From Ciona savignyi (taxonomy: Eukaryota; Chordata; Ascidiacea; Phlebobranchia; Cionidae): DNA of 64,000 bases. Positions 1 through 12,700 of the stretch are shown here, one piece after another (within the stretch, counting starts at the first letter, position 1; every line of letters starts with the position of its first letter). The notes under the pieces are model-generated. The model saw only the letters and a list, made by a program, of their open reading frames with translations. It ran no database searches and was not told the origin of the DNA. The position numbers were made by a program, and so were the translations under genes. The DNA lies in assembly GCA_000149265.1 (NCBI GenBank), contig CH003142.1, positions 135,540 through 199,539 on the forward strand, read 5' to 3'.

Positions 1-582
1 AGCTGTCAATCAAATCTCCGAGAGACTACGTCGCTTTGATCCCAGCACCCCGATTTGCTTGGTTGACAATTCGGCAAATTTATTTAGATAAACATATGGA
101 GCGCGTGTCTGGCAATCGCATGTATTTCCTCATTTGGTATTATTGTATTTGGTTCTTTTAAACTGTAGGCCTCCATCTTACGACTACTATTACGCAATTG
201 GCTCTTGTCCAAACGCACCAGTGGCGGCGTCGCCCAAGTTAGAATAAAGTTACTTCCGTTTTTTGACTTAGTAAAAAAAACCTCAGCAGCCGGTTTTTGC
301 GATTATGTAATACTGGTTATAGATCCACGGCAATTTGCCGTGGGCTTTTACGCTTATGCAATTTCTCACAGCATTTTTTTGCCGTGGACTCGGCAAACGA
401 ATTTCGAGAACTGTACTATAGCCTACTATTACTGCGCCCCTAAAAGTTGACTGATACATTTTAATTTGGCTAAGATTCAAAGTTCAAAATACTACTGGGA
501 GTAAAAATGACTAGCGGGCCGCACAAAAATCTCAGGCGGGCCGAAGGTTGGACAACTCTGTTCTAAACCATCCTTCCTTCAG
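1..582. other. Intronic DNA left of the first recognised NEK9 exon
   Basis: No kinase exon is recognised in either strand here. The stretch is expected to be the intron before the exon at 583, which already encodes the last part of a kinase domain. It holds a 9-bp-arm palindrome at 325-343 (CCACGGCAA and TTGCCGTGG around one T). Near 510-545 there is a short GGGCCGC-type motif reminiscent of degraded DNA-transposon ends, too short to classify. Confidence 0.5.
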
Positions 583-796
583 TCTGCGGCCCACAGCGAG
601 TGATTTGGAGACGATACGAATGCCGGAACTCCTGCTTAAGTGTGGTTGCAGCGAGCGTGGTCATGTGATACCTGTCTCACGGGATTCCAACAACCGACAT
701 AACGAGGCCACTAGATCGGTGTTATATCTCTACAACACTAGTGACATGAGCATCGCACCCATCGACGGGTTGCCATCAAAAGTCAAGATTAGACAG
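583..796 (+). CDS. NEK9: NEK9 exon: kinase domain end and RCC1 lead-in
   Basis: A pyrimidine-rich acceptor ends at 582 and a gt donor starts at 797. It enters in phase 2 and leaves in phase 0. It encodes LRPTASDLETIRMPELLLKC, matching the conserved RPT/D core of kinase subdomain XI, then the first strand of the RCC1 propeller (SVLYLYNTSDMS, KVKIRQ). An upstream TTG-started ORF reads through the acceptor but is not needed. Confidence 0.82.
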
Positions 797-3700
797 GTTT
801 GCTCAAATTAGTTAGATTACTAAATGTGTTACATTAGTTTAAATATAATTTAAATGATTTTTTTCCCAATTGTTTAATGTTGTGTTAAAATAAATTTATG
901 CCTTTTCAAAAAACATGTACATTATACAATGTAATTGCAATAGTAATGGGCCTTCTATAGCCTAAATTTCTGGTGCTGAAACTACCATGGACCCACCCAT
1001 ACTAATGTAATAACAGGTAGCAGTGGGTGGCAACCACGTGATAGTGGTCACTGCGGAGAGAATGGTATATTCATGGGGGGATAACAACCATGGACAGCTT
1101 GGCCACGGTCATCTCGACTCTTTACCGAAGCCACAAGTCGTGTCCGCGTTGAAGGGGAAACCAATCACCACGTGAGTCGACATTTTGCTACAACCAAGTT
1201 GTTTTTACCAATATTGCACTTATCTCAATTTGGTGTTATTTGCACCAATATTGCACTTATCTCAATTTGGTGTTATTTGCACCAATATTGCACTTATCTC
1301 AATTTGGTGTTATTTGAACCAATATTGCACCTATCTCAATTTGGTGTTATTTGCACCAATATTGTACTTATCTCAATTTGGTGTTATTTGCACCAATATT
1401 GCACTTATCTCAATTTGGTGTTATTTGCACCAATATTGCACTTATCTCAATTTGGTGTTGTTTGCACCAATATTGCACTTATCTCAATTTGGTGTTATTT
1501 GCACCAATATTGCACTTATCTCAATTTGGTGTAATTTGCACCAATATTGCACTTAGCTCAATTTGGTGTGTTTTAGTTTAGTTCAGTTTATTCATTTTTT
1601 GTCCTAGTATTTAAAAATGGCAAGCGAATTAAATAACCACACGGGAACAGGAAAAGACGGCAAAACGAACAGTCGTTAAAACACATCATTGAAAAAAAAG
1701 GATATAATTTTATAAATATAGCGGACGCGGCCGCCAAACCTAGGCGAAAGAACAATAATGTGCAAACAAAATTTAATTAAAACCAAACGATACAAACGAT
1801 ATGTTTTGCACTAATATTGCAATAAGCCCAATTATACAGACCTAAACAATTACCTGTTCATAATAATGTCGGTATTTTGGAATATTATGTCATCTTTTTA
1901 TGGGGCCGGGTTTTAAACTTATGATGGTCTCTCTAGTAGTCCCGTTATTTTATTATCTACTGTAGCCTACTTGTTCGGTCTTGCGACCCATTTGTCCTAA
2001 TCACAATTTTAAGGAAACGGTTTAGTCTTTCAGTAACTGTTTTTCACATAAACCCCTTCTGTACCTTAGCAATAATTGTAAATACACATGAATTTTAATT
2101 GCCAATGACCAATTAACAGAAATTTTCTGAGTAGTTTTGGAATAAAATGCAAACTTAGTGATCAAAATGACCGCCAACAATGCCTTTATAAGTAATAACA
2201 TCAACTATAAGTTTAATACGGCTATTTTTTCCAACCTTTTCACAAATCGATATTTTGATATTAAAAATCGACCTAAATTGTACAATTGTTTACTCTATAT
2301 AAAATGCACTGTGAGCATGGCTTATTAAATTGGCTTCAAATGCACATCATATGTGCCATCACTGCCATGCTATATGTTTGTTGTGTCATTTTTAACTCTA
2401 TTTTCACAAAACATCACTAATGTCTGTATTAATATTCACACACTAAATATGTTAATATTCTTACACAAAATATATTAATATTTCACACACGAAATATATT
2501 TCAATATTTGTACATGAATTAAAGTTGTCAAATAAAATGCATTAAGAGTAGTCTATTTTTTGTAACGAGGTCTCAAATTAGTCAGATTACTAAACGTGAA
2601 GAACAAAATTTGAGATTAAACACATTTTAAAATATTATTAAAATTATTAAATAATGACTAGTCAAAAATTGTGCTTTTTCAACTACGTATATTCAAATGT
2701 TAAAACTGCATGGAAAACTTATGCAGTTTTTTGAAATCATCATATCTGCCTTGTAATTTCACCTACATTTTGTGCAAATATCCCCGGCCCTTAAACAAAT
2801 TTACGAAATGACAAAACGAAAATTGATCAGTTTTCAAGGATGTTATGTTTGCTTGTGGACAACAAACCGTCAAATAGAAACCTCTTTTAACATCCAATAT
2901 TCATGTTCAAAGGTTTAATATCCAGCTCCATACATTACAGCAGGTTGCCTGTGCCTTGCATTTAATCGTTTCAATTCATTTCAATATCCATCGTGTATGA
3001 CAGGGTTGGATGACTTAACTTGAATGGCACAATCAGTCAATCGAACTTATTTATTTGTTAAACGAGTAGAAAAATATAAAATGATACGAAAATAAATTAA
3101 ACTAAAGTTTAACAAGGAGACATCTATAAACCACCGGTTTTTGAAGCAGGTTTCATGTATTTAAGACACACCAAACTTTCTGTCGCTTTCCTTTTTGGAA
3201 TAATATTGATGTTTTAGTCTGACCCAAAATGAAATTGCAATACCCCAAACTTAAATTCCATACCGAATGCTCCAAAAGATGTTTCCACTGTATATATCTG
3301 CATTTACAATTTCCAACAAATGTGAAGTTTCAATTTATTTTCTTACAATTCCTATGATGATATTGTTTTGGTCTTAATTACATTTTGTTTGCACATTATT
3401 GTTCTTTCGCTTAGGTTTGGCGGCCGCGTTCGCTATATTTAATAAATTATATTCTTTTTTTAACGACGTGTTTTAACAACTGTTCGTTTTGCCGTCTTTT
3501 CCTGTTCCCGTGTCGTGATTATATTCGTCTGCCATTTTTAAATACTGGAGAAAAAATAAATAAACTAAACTAACTTAATTTTTTCTTTAACATCAATATG
3601 AAAAAATGGATGTTTTAGAAAGAAAAAATTTATCTTTTTTTTTTAATGACGTGTTTTAACGAATGTTCGTTTTGCCGTCGTTTCCTGTTCCTGTGTCGTG

Positions 3701-6700
3701 ATAGAATTCGTTTGCAATTTTTTAATCTTGGGACAAAAAATATATAAACTAAACTATGATCCTCCTTACAGCACAAGTTACGGAGCCAATTTCATATTTA
3801 TGGTTTAGGCTTGCCCAATATAATATTGCAATACACCAAACTGAATTTACGTACCGAATACTCCAAAAGATATTTCTACTGTTTATTTCTGCATTTACAA
3901 TTTAATTTATTTTCTTACAATTCCTATGATCAACCCCACAGCACCAGCTGCGGAGCAAATTTCAGCGTTTTTGTCACCGATAACGGGATCGTGCTCACTT
4001 GTGGGGACGGGAGCCAAGGGTGTCTGGGACAAGGAAATTACAACAACAACACCAGACCCAGTTTGGTGGAGGCTCTGCTGTCAGTTGACGTGTCAACCGT
4101 GGCTTGCGGCGACTCGCATGCAGTGGCACTTGCCACAGATGGAGAGGTTGTAACTTGTTATTTTTATGAATTCATTTTCTTGCCTAATTTTTTTTGGGGG
4201 GGGCTAAGTTTTGTTTAATTTTTTTTAGGGAGGGGGTTAAGTTTTGTTTAATTTTTTTTAGGGGGGACTAAGTTTTGTTTAATTTTTTTTAGGGAGGGGG
4301 TTAAGTTTTGTTTAATTTTTTTTAGGGGGGGCTAAGTTTTGTTTAATTTGTTTTTGGGAAGGGCTAAGTTTTGAACCCATCATGGGTTCATCTCCATGAC
4401 CTTTTGGTATTGAAGTCTGTATATGTATCGGTCGCGTTATGCTATATTAACCATCCATCACAAATGCTGTACTGTCATGCCTGCAGCTAATGTAAAGATT
4501 TATGGATGTGACAATTCTAACCTGGCTGGCATATTTCCATCTAAGCATATAAATGTATTCATTTCCTTTTTAATGTTCCACCAATTAGCTTGGTTGGTTA
4601 GTGCTTCGCATTTCAGCCGAAACCGAAGGGGATCGAAACTGGTCGCTAGCTAGTCGGTTGTGTCCTTGGGCAAAACACTTTACGGACATTGCCTGAACCC
4701 AGCGGATTAATGGGTTCCACCAAATTAAAGTAACATGTGAATCATACACAACACACTGCAATAGCTCCAGAAAATCCAATAACCAATGCGCGTTAACACT
4801 GTGATTATAGATCTACTCATGGGGATGTGGTGCGTATGGGAGGCTGGGAACTGGGGGTGAAGATGATTGTGTGGAACCTCAGCAGGTGTTGGTGAACCAG
4901 TCGATTCGGGACGTCAAGTGTGGACACGACGGAACGATTTTTATCACAGGTTGGGCGCATTTTTGATGGGGATAGTTTCGAACCCATGATCACAGGTGTG
5001 AGACATTTTTAACCAAGCTAACATGGAAAATGCCTAAAACGAACAGAATTGAACACTAATCTCAACCCCAGAACTAATCCTAACTCTAACCCTATTTAAA
5101 ACTGACTATAATGCCCTATTATTTATTTTAGTGTGTAGTCCTTTTAGTTTTTCACCCTTAGGGCCTTGGGGTCATGTATACACTTCAATTTTTAAGTTAA
5201 AAATTCCTTCCCCAGATATCGGCACCCTACTTGCTTGTGGCAACAACCAACACAATAAACTTGGTTTGAATGAAAGAACTGGATTTCTTATGATGTTCAA
5301 TAACAAGCTGAAAAAGGTGCAAAACCATGTTTCATAAATATTATAAAGTTTTGTGGCAATCTCTATTTTGTGCGGTATAATTTTGTTTAGTATTGGACAC
5401 CCCCCTCCCACCCCCTAATTTCGTGTTACCCCATTTACCCCCTATAACTCCCATTTTCCTCCCTACCTCCTACCCCCTAATCTTGTCCAACCCCATTCAC
5501 CCCCTAACAATCCCTTCCCCTACCAGACTGAGGTAGAAAACAGGAAATCTCCCACGGCAGTGAAATCAATCAAATGTGTGGTTGATGTGGCAATGGGTCG
5601 ACACCATACTACCCTCCTTACTGAGAGCAACCAGATCTACGTCCTTGGGAGGTTAGGATAGGATATCCTGTCAATTAACTATGGCTCCACCCACATAATA
5701 TTATTTATGTGGTACCTGTCAATCAAATTTTACAGTAGGTTTTAGTTAAGTAGGATAAGGATAGATGGTGGCTTATTTTTTTAAGGCACAGTAAATGCTT
5801 TGATTGTTGTTTTTTTTTATATTAGCATGGTAGTCACAATTTTATATAGAATAGAATAGGATATTCATGTTTATCCCCAGTGAATGGGAAAACACAAGGG
5901 GGTAACAAACGGGCAATCGTCAGATCACCTCGCGCCCGCCGTCGGGTTACCGAAGCTATTGCAATGTGTTGTGTATGATTCACATGTTCCTTCATTTTGG
6001 TAGAACCCATTAATCCGCTGGGTTCAGGCAATGTCCGTAAAGTGCCTTGTCCAAGGACACAACCGACTAGCTAGCGACCAGTTTCGTACCTGCAACCTCT
6101 CGGTTAAAGGCGTCGCACTAAACCGCCAGACTAATCGGTCGGACTAAAAAGGTTTTATTAGTTTTGATCAGTTGCTCCGCTAAGCTTTTTTTAGTGGTTT
6201 TTTTTCATACTTTACCTGGTATCATTCTGTCATTAAATTTAAAAATATTCTGTACCAAGCACTAAAAGGTTGGGTTTCATAAGTTTAACGTGGAAGCTGT
6301 TTTGCCAATGGTGGCATCATTTTTTTCATTATTTCCAGCCCAAAAACTTTTTTCTTTTATAATTTTCTAGGAAAAAAAATTCATTTTATACTTTGTGTGC
6401 AAAAAACTTTTTTTTTACTTTTTTAAATCCATCATTTTATTTTATTTTTTCCTCTTTCATTTTTTGATATCAATAAGTGATGTATCTTTCCAATTTAAAT
6501 ATGAAAAAAAAACAATAAAAGTTAAAAACCAAATTTCGGTCATACATAGGGTAGAATAGGATAGGATATTCATGTTTATCCCCGTAAATGGGAAAACCAA
6601 GGGGGTTAACACACGGGCAATCGTCAGATTACCTCGCGCCCATCATCGGGTTACCGGAGCTATTGTAGTGTGCTGTGTATGATAGACACGTTCCTTCAAT

Positions 6701-9700
6701 TTGGTTGAACCCATTAATCCACTGGGTTCAGGTAATGTCTGTTTAGTGCCTTGCCCAAGGACACAACTGACTAGCTTGCGACCAGGTATGTACCTTTAAC
6801 CCTTCGACTAACCCACCAGACTAACGGGTCGGACTAATACTTAACCACCCACCCATCAACCCCACACACCTATCACCCCCCACCCTCCCCAGCAACAAGG
6901 AAGGGCAGATGGGGGCAGGAGACAGCAAACCACGACCTTCCCCTCAATTGGTCAAGCGAATGAAGGATTATGAAGTTATGGTGAGTTTCTAATTTCACAT
7001 TAATTTCCTTAAGTTTTTAATTTCACATTAATTTCCTTAAGTTTTTAATTTCACATTAATTTGCTTAAGTTTTTAATTTCACATTCATTTTCTTAAGTTT
7101 TTAATTTCACATTAATTTCCTTAAGTTTTTAATTTCACATCAATTTCCATAAGTTTTCAATTTCGCATTAATAAGAAAATTCATGCATTCCAAACTAATG
7201 ATAAGTGGGTCGATAAAAATTCCACCCACATTTGTATTAGGGGGTTTGGAACAAACTTTCCGTCATAATATTTGAACAAAATAACAAAATAATAAAAAAA
7301 AGATAAAAATAAAAGAAATAACAAAAAAAAACAATAAAAATAAATTAATTAAAATAAAAAACTAAAAAAATACCAAAAAAGAAAAATAAACAAAATAACA
7401 AAGAAAAATAGTTACTACAGCTTACCATCCTTCCACTGCAGCTGGTGGCTTGTGGCAACACCTACACTGTGGTGGGAACTTCTAACAGCATGGTGTTGTA
7501 TTGGGGGAGTCGTATCGGTCCCGTTGACATGGCGCCACACGCATTGTTACAACCCCCACCGAAGAATGCTCACACCAGGACCCTCAGTACGGCGAGCACA
7601 CTCAGCATCAAGAGCATGTCAAGGTAAATGGGGGGTTTGTGTGATAAGTATCATGTGTTATTGACTTCTGACAGATTGGTCTGGTGGTTTAGTGTGTCTC
7701 CTTTCAGTCGAAGGGTTACAGACATGGTCGCAAGCTAGTTTGTCAGTTGTGTCCTTGGGCAAGGCACTTAATGGACATTGCCTGAACCCAGCGGATTAAT
7801 TGGTTCTACCAAATTGAAGGAACGTGTGCATCATACACAACACACTGCAATAGCTCTGGTAACCCGACGGTGGGCGCGAGGTGATCTGATTGCCCGTGTG
7901 ATAACCCTATTGGTTTTCCCATTCACATAGATAAACATGAATATCCAACATTCTCCCATTCCAGTTGTCAACCAGACTCAACATCCGAATGCATCAGTTT
8001 GTCCCCAAGTCTGCAGGATCTTAACATTGGAGGTGAGCTCATTAGGCTTATTATCCTCATCTTAGTTTAGTTTATTCATTTTTTGCCTCATTAAATTCTT
8101 TTGCCCTATTCATTTTTTTGCCCCATTAATTTTTTTTGCCCCATTAGTTTCTTTTGGCCCCATTAATTTTTTTTGCCCCATTAATTTGAAATAAATCCCA
8201 ACACAAGAAGAGAAAAAGACGGCAGACTTTTTATGTTTTAGATGATAACACCATTAATCAGATACACGGTTGTCGTATTTATTTCCACAAAATAATAAAA
8301 TGGACAAAAATATGACAAAATAAAGTCGACAAAATATTTTATTATTGGTGGTACACTAGGTTAAGAAACATGCCGAAACAATATATCTTTAAGACTTTAC
8401 AATCACTTTAAAAGTGACTGATTAGGCTGTTCATATCATTATTATCATATGCCTTTGTTTTATTGGTGGTATGTAATAGGATTACTGACATGCTAATTCT
8501 CAATTTGGTTTGAAATTCCTTAATTTTAATTTTAAAACTCGATTGATGGTGAAAATTTATAACGGGGGTATTTATTTTATTTGTTATTTTATTTTTTTAA
8601 GATTCGATGGATGTTGAGAATCCGACGTTGCAAACGCAGAACAAAGACGGAAGGCTCCCGGGCACGATACCTGCTCCCCTTCCTATTCTTAACATCCAGT
8701 GAGTTCGAGTATTGATGGGACCAGGGTGCAATAATCAAGTTTAGGATAGGATATTCATGTTTATACCCGTGAATGGGAAAACCAAGGGGGTTAACACACA
8801 GGCAATCGTCAGATAACCTCGCGTCCATCGTCGGGTTACCGTAGATATTGCAGTGTGTTGTGTATGATTCACATGTTCCTTCAATTTGGTAGAACCCATT
8901 AATTCACTGGGTTCAGGAAATGTCCGTAAAGTGCCTTGCCCAAGGACACAACCGACTAGCTACCGTCCGGTTTCGAACCTGCAACCTTTCAATTGAAAGG
9001 CGACGCACTTAACCGTCAGACCAAGCGGCTGTCATGAATACCATAACAAGACTGGAAACTCATTGATCCAATTATCCCTCAGAGGATCACAAGTTCCCCA
9101 AAGCACCATCCATCAGGTGCCTTGCTGACAACAAAATCAAAGTAGTTCGCGTTAGGTTTTACTTGAACCAGAATTTCAGTAATGGTCACCATAACAAGGC
9201 TTGCAACCCATTGATCCAATCATCAGAGGATCACAAGTTCCCCAAGATGAGTTGGTGGTCTTCCTCGAAACGCTGATCCCGTATCGGGAGAATATCTTCG
9301 TGCTGGTGGAGACGAACGCTCCTGTTGCTCCTCCCCCCTCCTCCTCCTCCTCCTCGGAGGATAAGAGGAGGAGAACGCTGAAGACGAGGGGCACAGTGCA
9401 GAGCTTGAAGGTAGGTGGTTGTGAGGGGCACAGTGCAGAGCTTGAAGGTGGGTGGTTATGAGGAGCACAGTGCAGAGCTTGAAGGTGGGTGGTTATGAGG
9501 GGCACAGTGCAGAGCTTGAAGGTGGGTGGTTGTGAGGAGCACAGTGCAGAGCTTGAAGGTGAGTGGTTATGAGGGGCACAGTGCAGAGCTTGAAGGTGAG
9601 TGGTTATGAGGGGCACAGTGCAGAGCTTGAAGGTGGGTGGTTGTGAGGGGCACAGTGCAGAGCTTGAAGGTGGGTGGTTATGAGGGGCACAGTGCAGAGC

Positions 9701-12700
9701 TTGAAGGTGGGTGGTTATGAGGGGCACAGTGCAGAGCTTGAAGGTAGGTGGTTATGAGGAGCACAGTGCAGAGCTTGAAGGTGGGTGGTTATGAGGAGCA
9801 CAGTGCAGAGCTTGAAGGTGGGTTGTCGTGAGGGGCACAGTGCAGAGCTTGAAGGTGGGTTGTCGTGAGGGGCACAGTGCAGAGCTTGAAGGTAGGTGGT
9901 TATGAGGGGCACAGTGCAGAGCTTGAAGGTAGGTGGTTATGAGGGGCACAGTGCAGAGCTTGAAGGTAGGTGGTTATGAGGGGCACAGTGCAGAGCTTGA
10001 AGGTGGGTGGTTATGAGGGGCACAGTGCAGAGCTTGAAGGTGGGTGGTTGTGAGGAGCACAGTGCAGAGCTTGAAGGTGGGTTGTCGTGAGGGGCACAGT
10101 GCAGAGATTGAAGGTAGGTGGTTGTGAGGGGCACAGTGCAGAGCTTGAAGGTGGGTGGTTATGAGGGGCACAGTGCAGAGCTTGAAGGTGGGTGGTTATG
10201 AGGAGCACAGTGCAGAGCTTGAAGGTGGGTGGTTATGAGGGGCACAGTGCAGAGCTTGAAGGTGGGTTGTCGTGAGGGGCACAGTGCATGAGGGGCACAG
10301 TGCAGAGCTTGAAGGTGGGTGGTTATGAGGGGCACAGTGCAGAGCTTGAAGGTGGGTGGTTATGAGGAGCACAGTGCAGAGCTTGAAGGTGGGTTGTCGA
10401 ATGAGGGGCACAGTGCATGAGGGGCACAGTGCAGAGCTTGAAGGTGGGTGGTTATGAGGGGCACAGTGCAGAGCTTGAAGGTGGGTGGTTATGAGGGGCA
10501 CAGTGCAGAGCTTGAAGGTGGGTGGTTGTGGGTCTGGAATACTTTGTGTGGGTTCCCATTGTGTGGGGCACCCCATATATAAAATAGCTCCTCAACTACG
10601 CAGAAAATACACCGACAAAATAAAAAATGTAAAACAAAATAAAACATTTAAAACAAAATTAAACATTAAAAACAGTGACAAAATAAAACATTAAGAAAAT
10701 AAAACAAAATAAATATACACTGACAAAAATAAACACTTCATGTATGGGGAAACACCCCATACATAAAATAACCCCCTGTGTGTAATACCCCTTGCGGATA
10801 ATACCACTTGTGTTAAACACCCCATACATGAAATAGCTCAGCAACCACTCAGAAAATACCCTGTGTGTGAAATATCTTAAACACCTGACTTCGTAAAAAA
10901 ACACCGATAAAAAAAGTCCTTGCGAAAAACTTGCGAAAAATATCCCTATCTATTGAGTCCTTAATGTGTGAAAATAATAGAAGTGTTTGTACCGTTACCT
11001 CATAAAGTGCTACAAAGGTTACTGGGCCAAAATCCATTCTCCCAGCTGCCACCTTGACAGCAAACAACAACCACTGCAAATGTTAATTAATAATCTCCAA
11101 AATACCGTCAGCTGGCTGTAAATAAATCAATTTTAACGACCAGCACCATCTGCGCTATGCAAATAGAAAGAACTGTTTCCTAAAAATATGAATTTGTCTT
11201 AATTTTGTTATTTACATTCTTTTTGAATAATTTTTTTTTATAAATAAATTGCAGATGTTGGTTAAAAGAAAAATCAATCCAGTAATCTGTGTGTTGTCAC
11301 CTTTTTATATCAGTTTTATTTATTATTATATTTTTAAGGTTGACCCATGGAATTTAAAGTAAATCGATATGAAACATAATTAAAGAGGACCTTTTTATCA
11401 AGCAACTTCTGGACCTAGTACTATGGAGAAACTCCCATATTAACTGTAAAATAGCATGTGGCAAGGATTAAACCTATATGGTGTTATATGGGGGTAACGA
11501 GATGTCCTTACTTATGATACTCATGTTTATTGCCATGAATGGGAAAAGTAAGGGGGTTAACACACGGGCAAACATCAGATCACCTCGCGCCCACCGTCGG
11601 GTTACCGGAGCTATTGCTGTGTGTTGTGTATGATTTACGTGTTGTGTATGATTTAATTCACTGGGTTCAGGCAATGTCTGTTAAGTGTCTTGCCCATGGA
11701 CACAATTGACTAGCTCGCGACCAGTTTTTGCAAGAAAGGTTACCCACCAAACTGCCAAACTAATTATTCGAACAATTTTATCAACTTTTGGGTCATTTGA
11801 ACTTTAAAAGTAAATTAACTAGGTGTAAGGCCTTTTGCGCTTTCGTCATTTAAACCTTTCAAACCCCACCAGGTCCCCAATTTTCGGCTAAAAGGTGACG
11901 CACCAAACTAACCGGTCGGACAAATTTATCAGATTTTAGGTCATTTAAAGTTTAAGTAACAAGGTTGTTGTATTTTTGTATTGAAAGTACTTGGTAGTGA
12001 ATCGTAGTAAATGAATTGAAAGCAAAAACACGTCAGGTTATATAGAACGAAATACACACAAAGAATGTTAAACTTCAAAGTAAATAAGTATTATATATGT
12101 GCGGGCATGATTACAGTTGAAAACAGGGCACGCATAATTACAGGACACAAAATAACTGTCTGGAATCCTGCACGTATTACTGCAGGGGTAGAAATTACCG
12201 CATTTCCACANNNNNNNNNNNNNNNNNNNNNNNNNNNNNNNNNNNNNNNNNNNNNNNNNNNNNNNNNNNNNNNNNNNNNNNNNNNNNNNNNNNNNNNNNN
12301 NNNNNNNNNNNNNNNNNNNNNNNNNNNNNNNNNNNNNNNNNNNNNNNNNNNNNNNNNNNNNNNNNNNNNNNNNNNNNNNNNNNNNNNNNNNNNNNNNNNN
12401 NNNNNNNNNNNNNNNNNNNNNNNNNNNNNNNNNNNNNNNNNNNNNNNNNNNNNNNNNNNNNNNNNNNNNNNNNNNNNNNNNNNNNNNNNNNNNNNNNNNN
12501 NNNNNNNNNNNNNNNNNNNNNNNNNNNNNNNNNNNNNNNNNNNNNNNNNNNNNNNNNNNNNNNNNNNNNNNNNNNNNNNNNNNNNNNNNNNNNNNNNNNN
12601 NNNNNNNNNNNNNNNNNNNNNNNNNNNNNNNNNNNNNNNNNNNNNNNNNNNNNNNNNNNNNNNNNNNNNNNNNNNNNNNNNNNNNNNNNNNNNNNNNNNN

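Noticed and set aside
1172..1581. Three overlapping plus-strand ORFs of 76-123 codons
   Set aside because: Artefacts of the intronic 37-bp tandem repeat.
9176..10576. Long minus-strand ORFs rich in Pro/Ser/Cys/His
   Set aside because: They run through the 37-bp minisatellite in several frames at once; the period is not a multiple of three and the codons only reflect the repeat.
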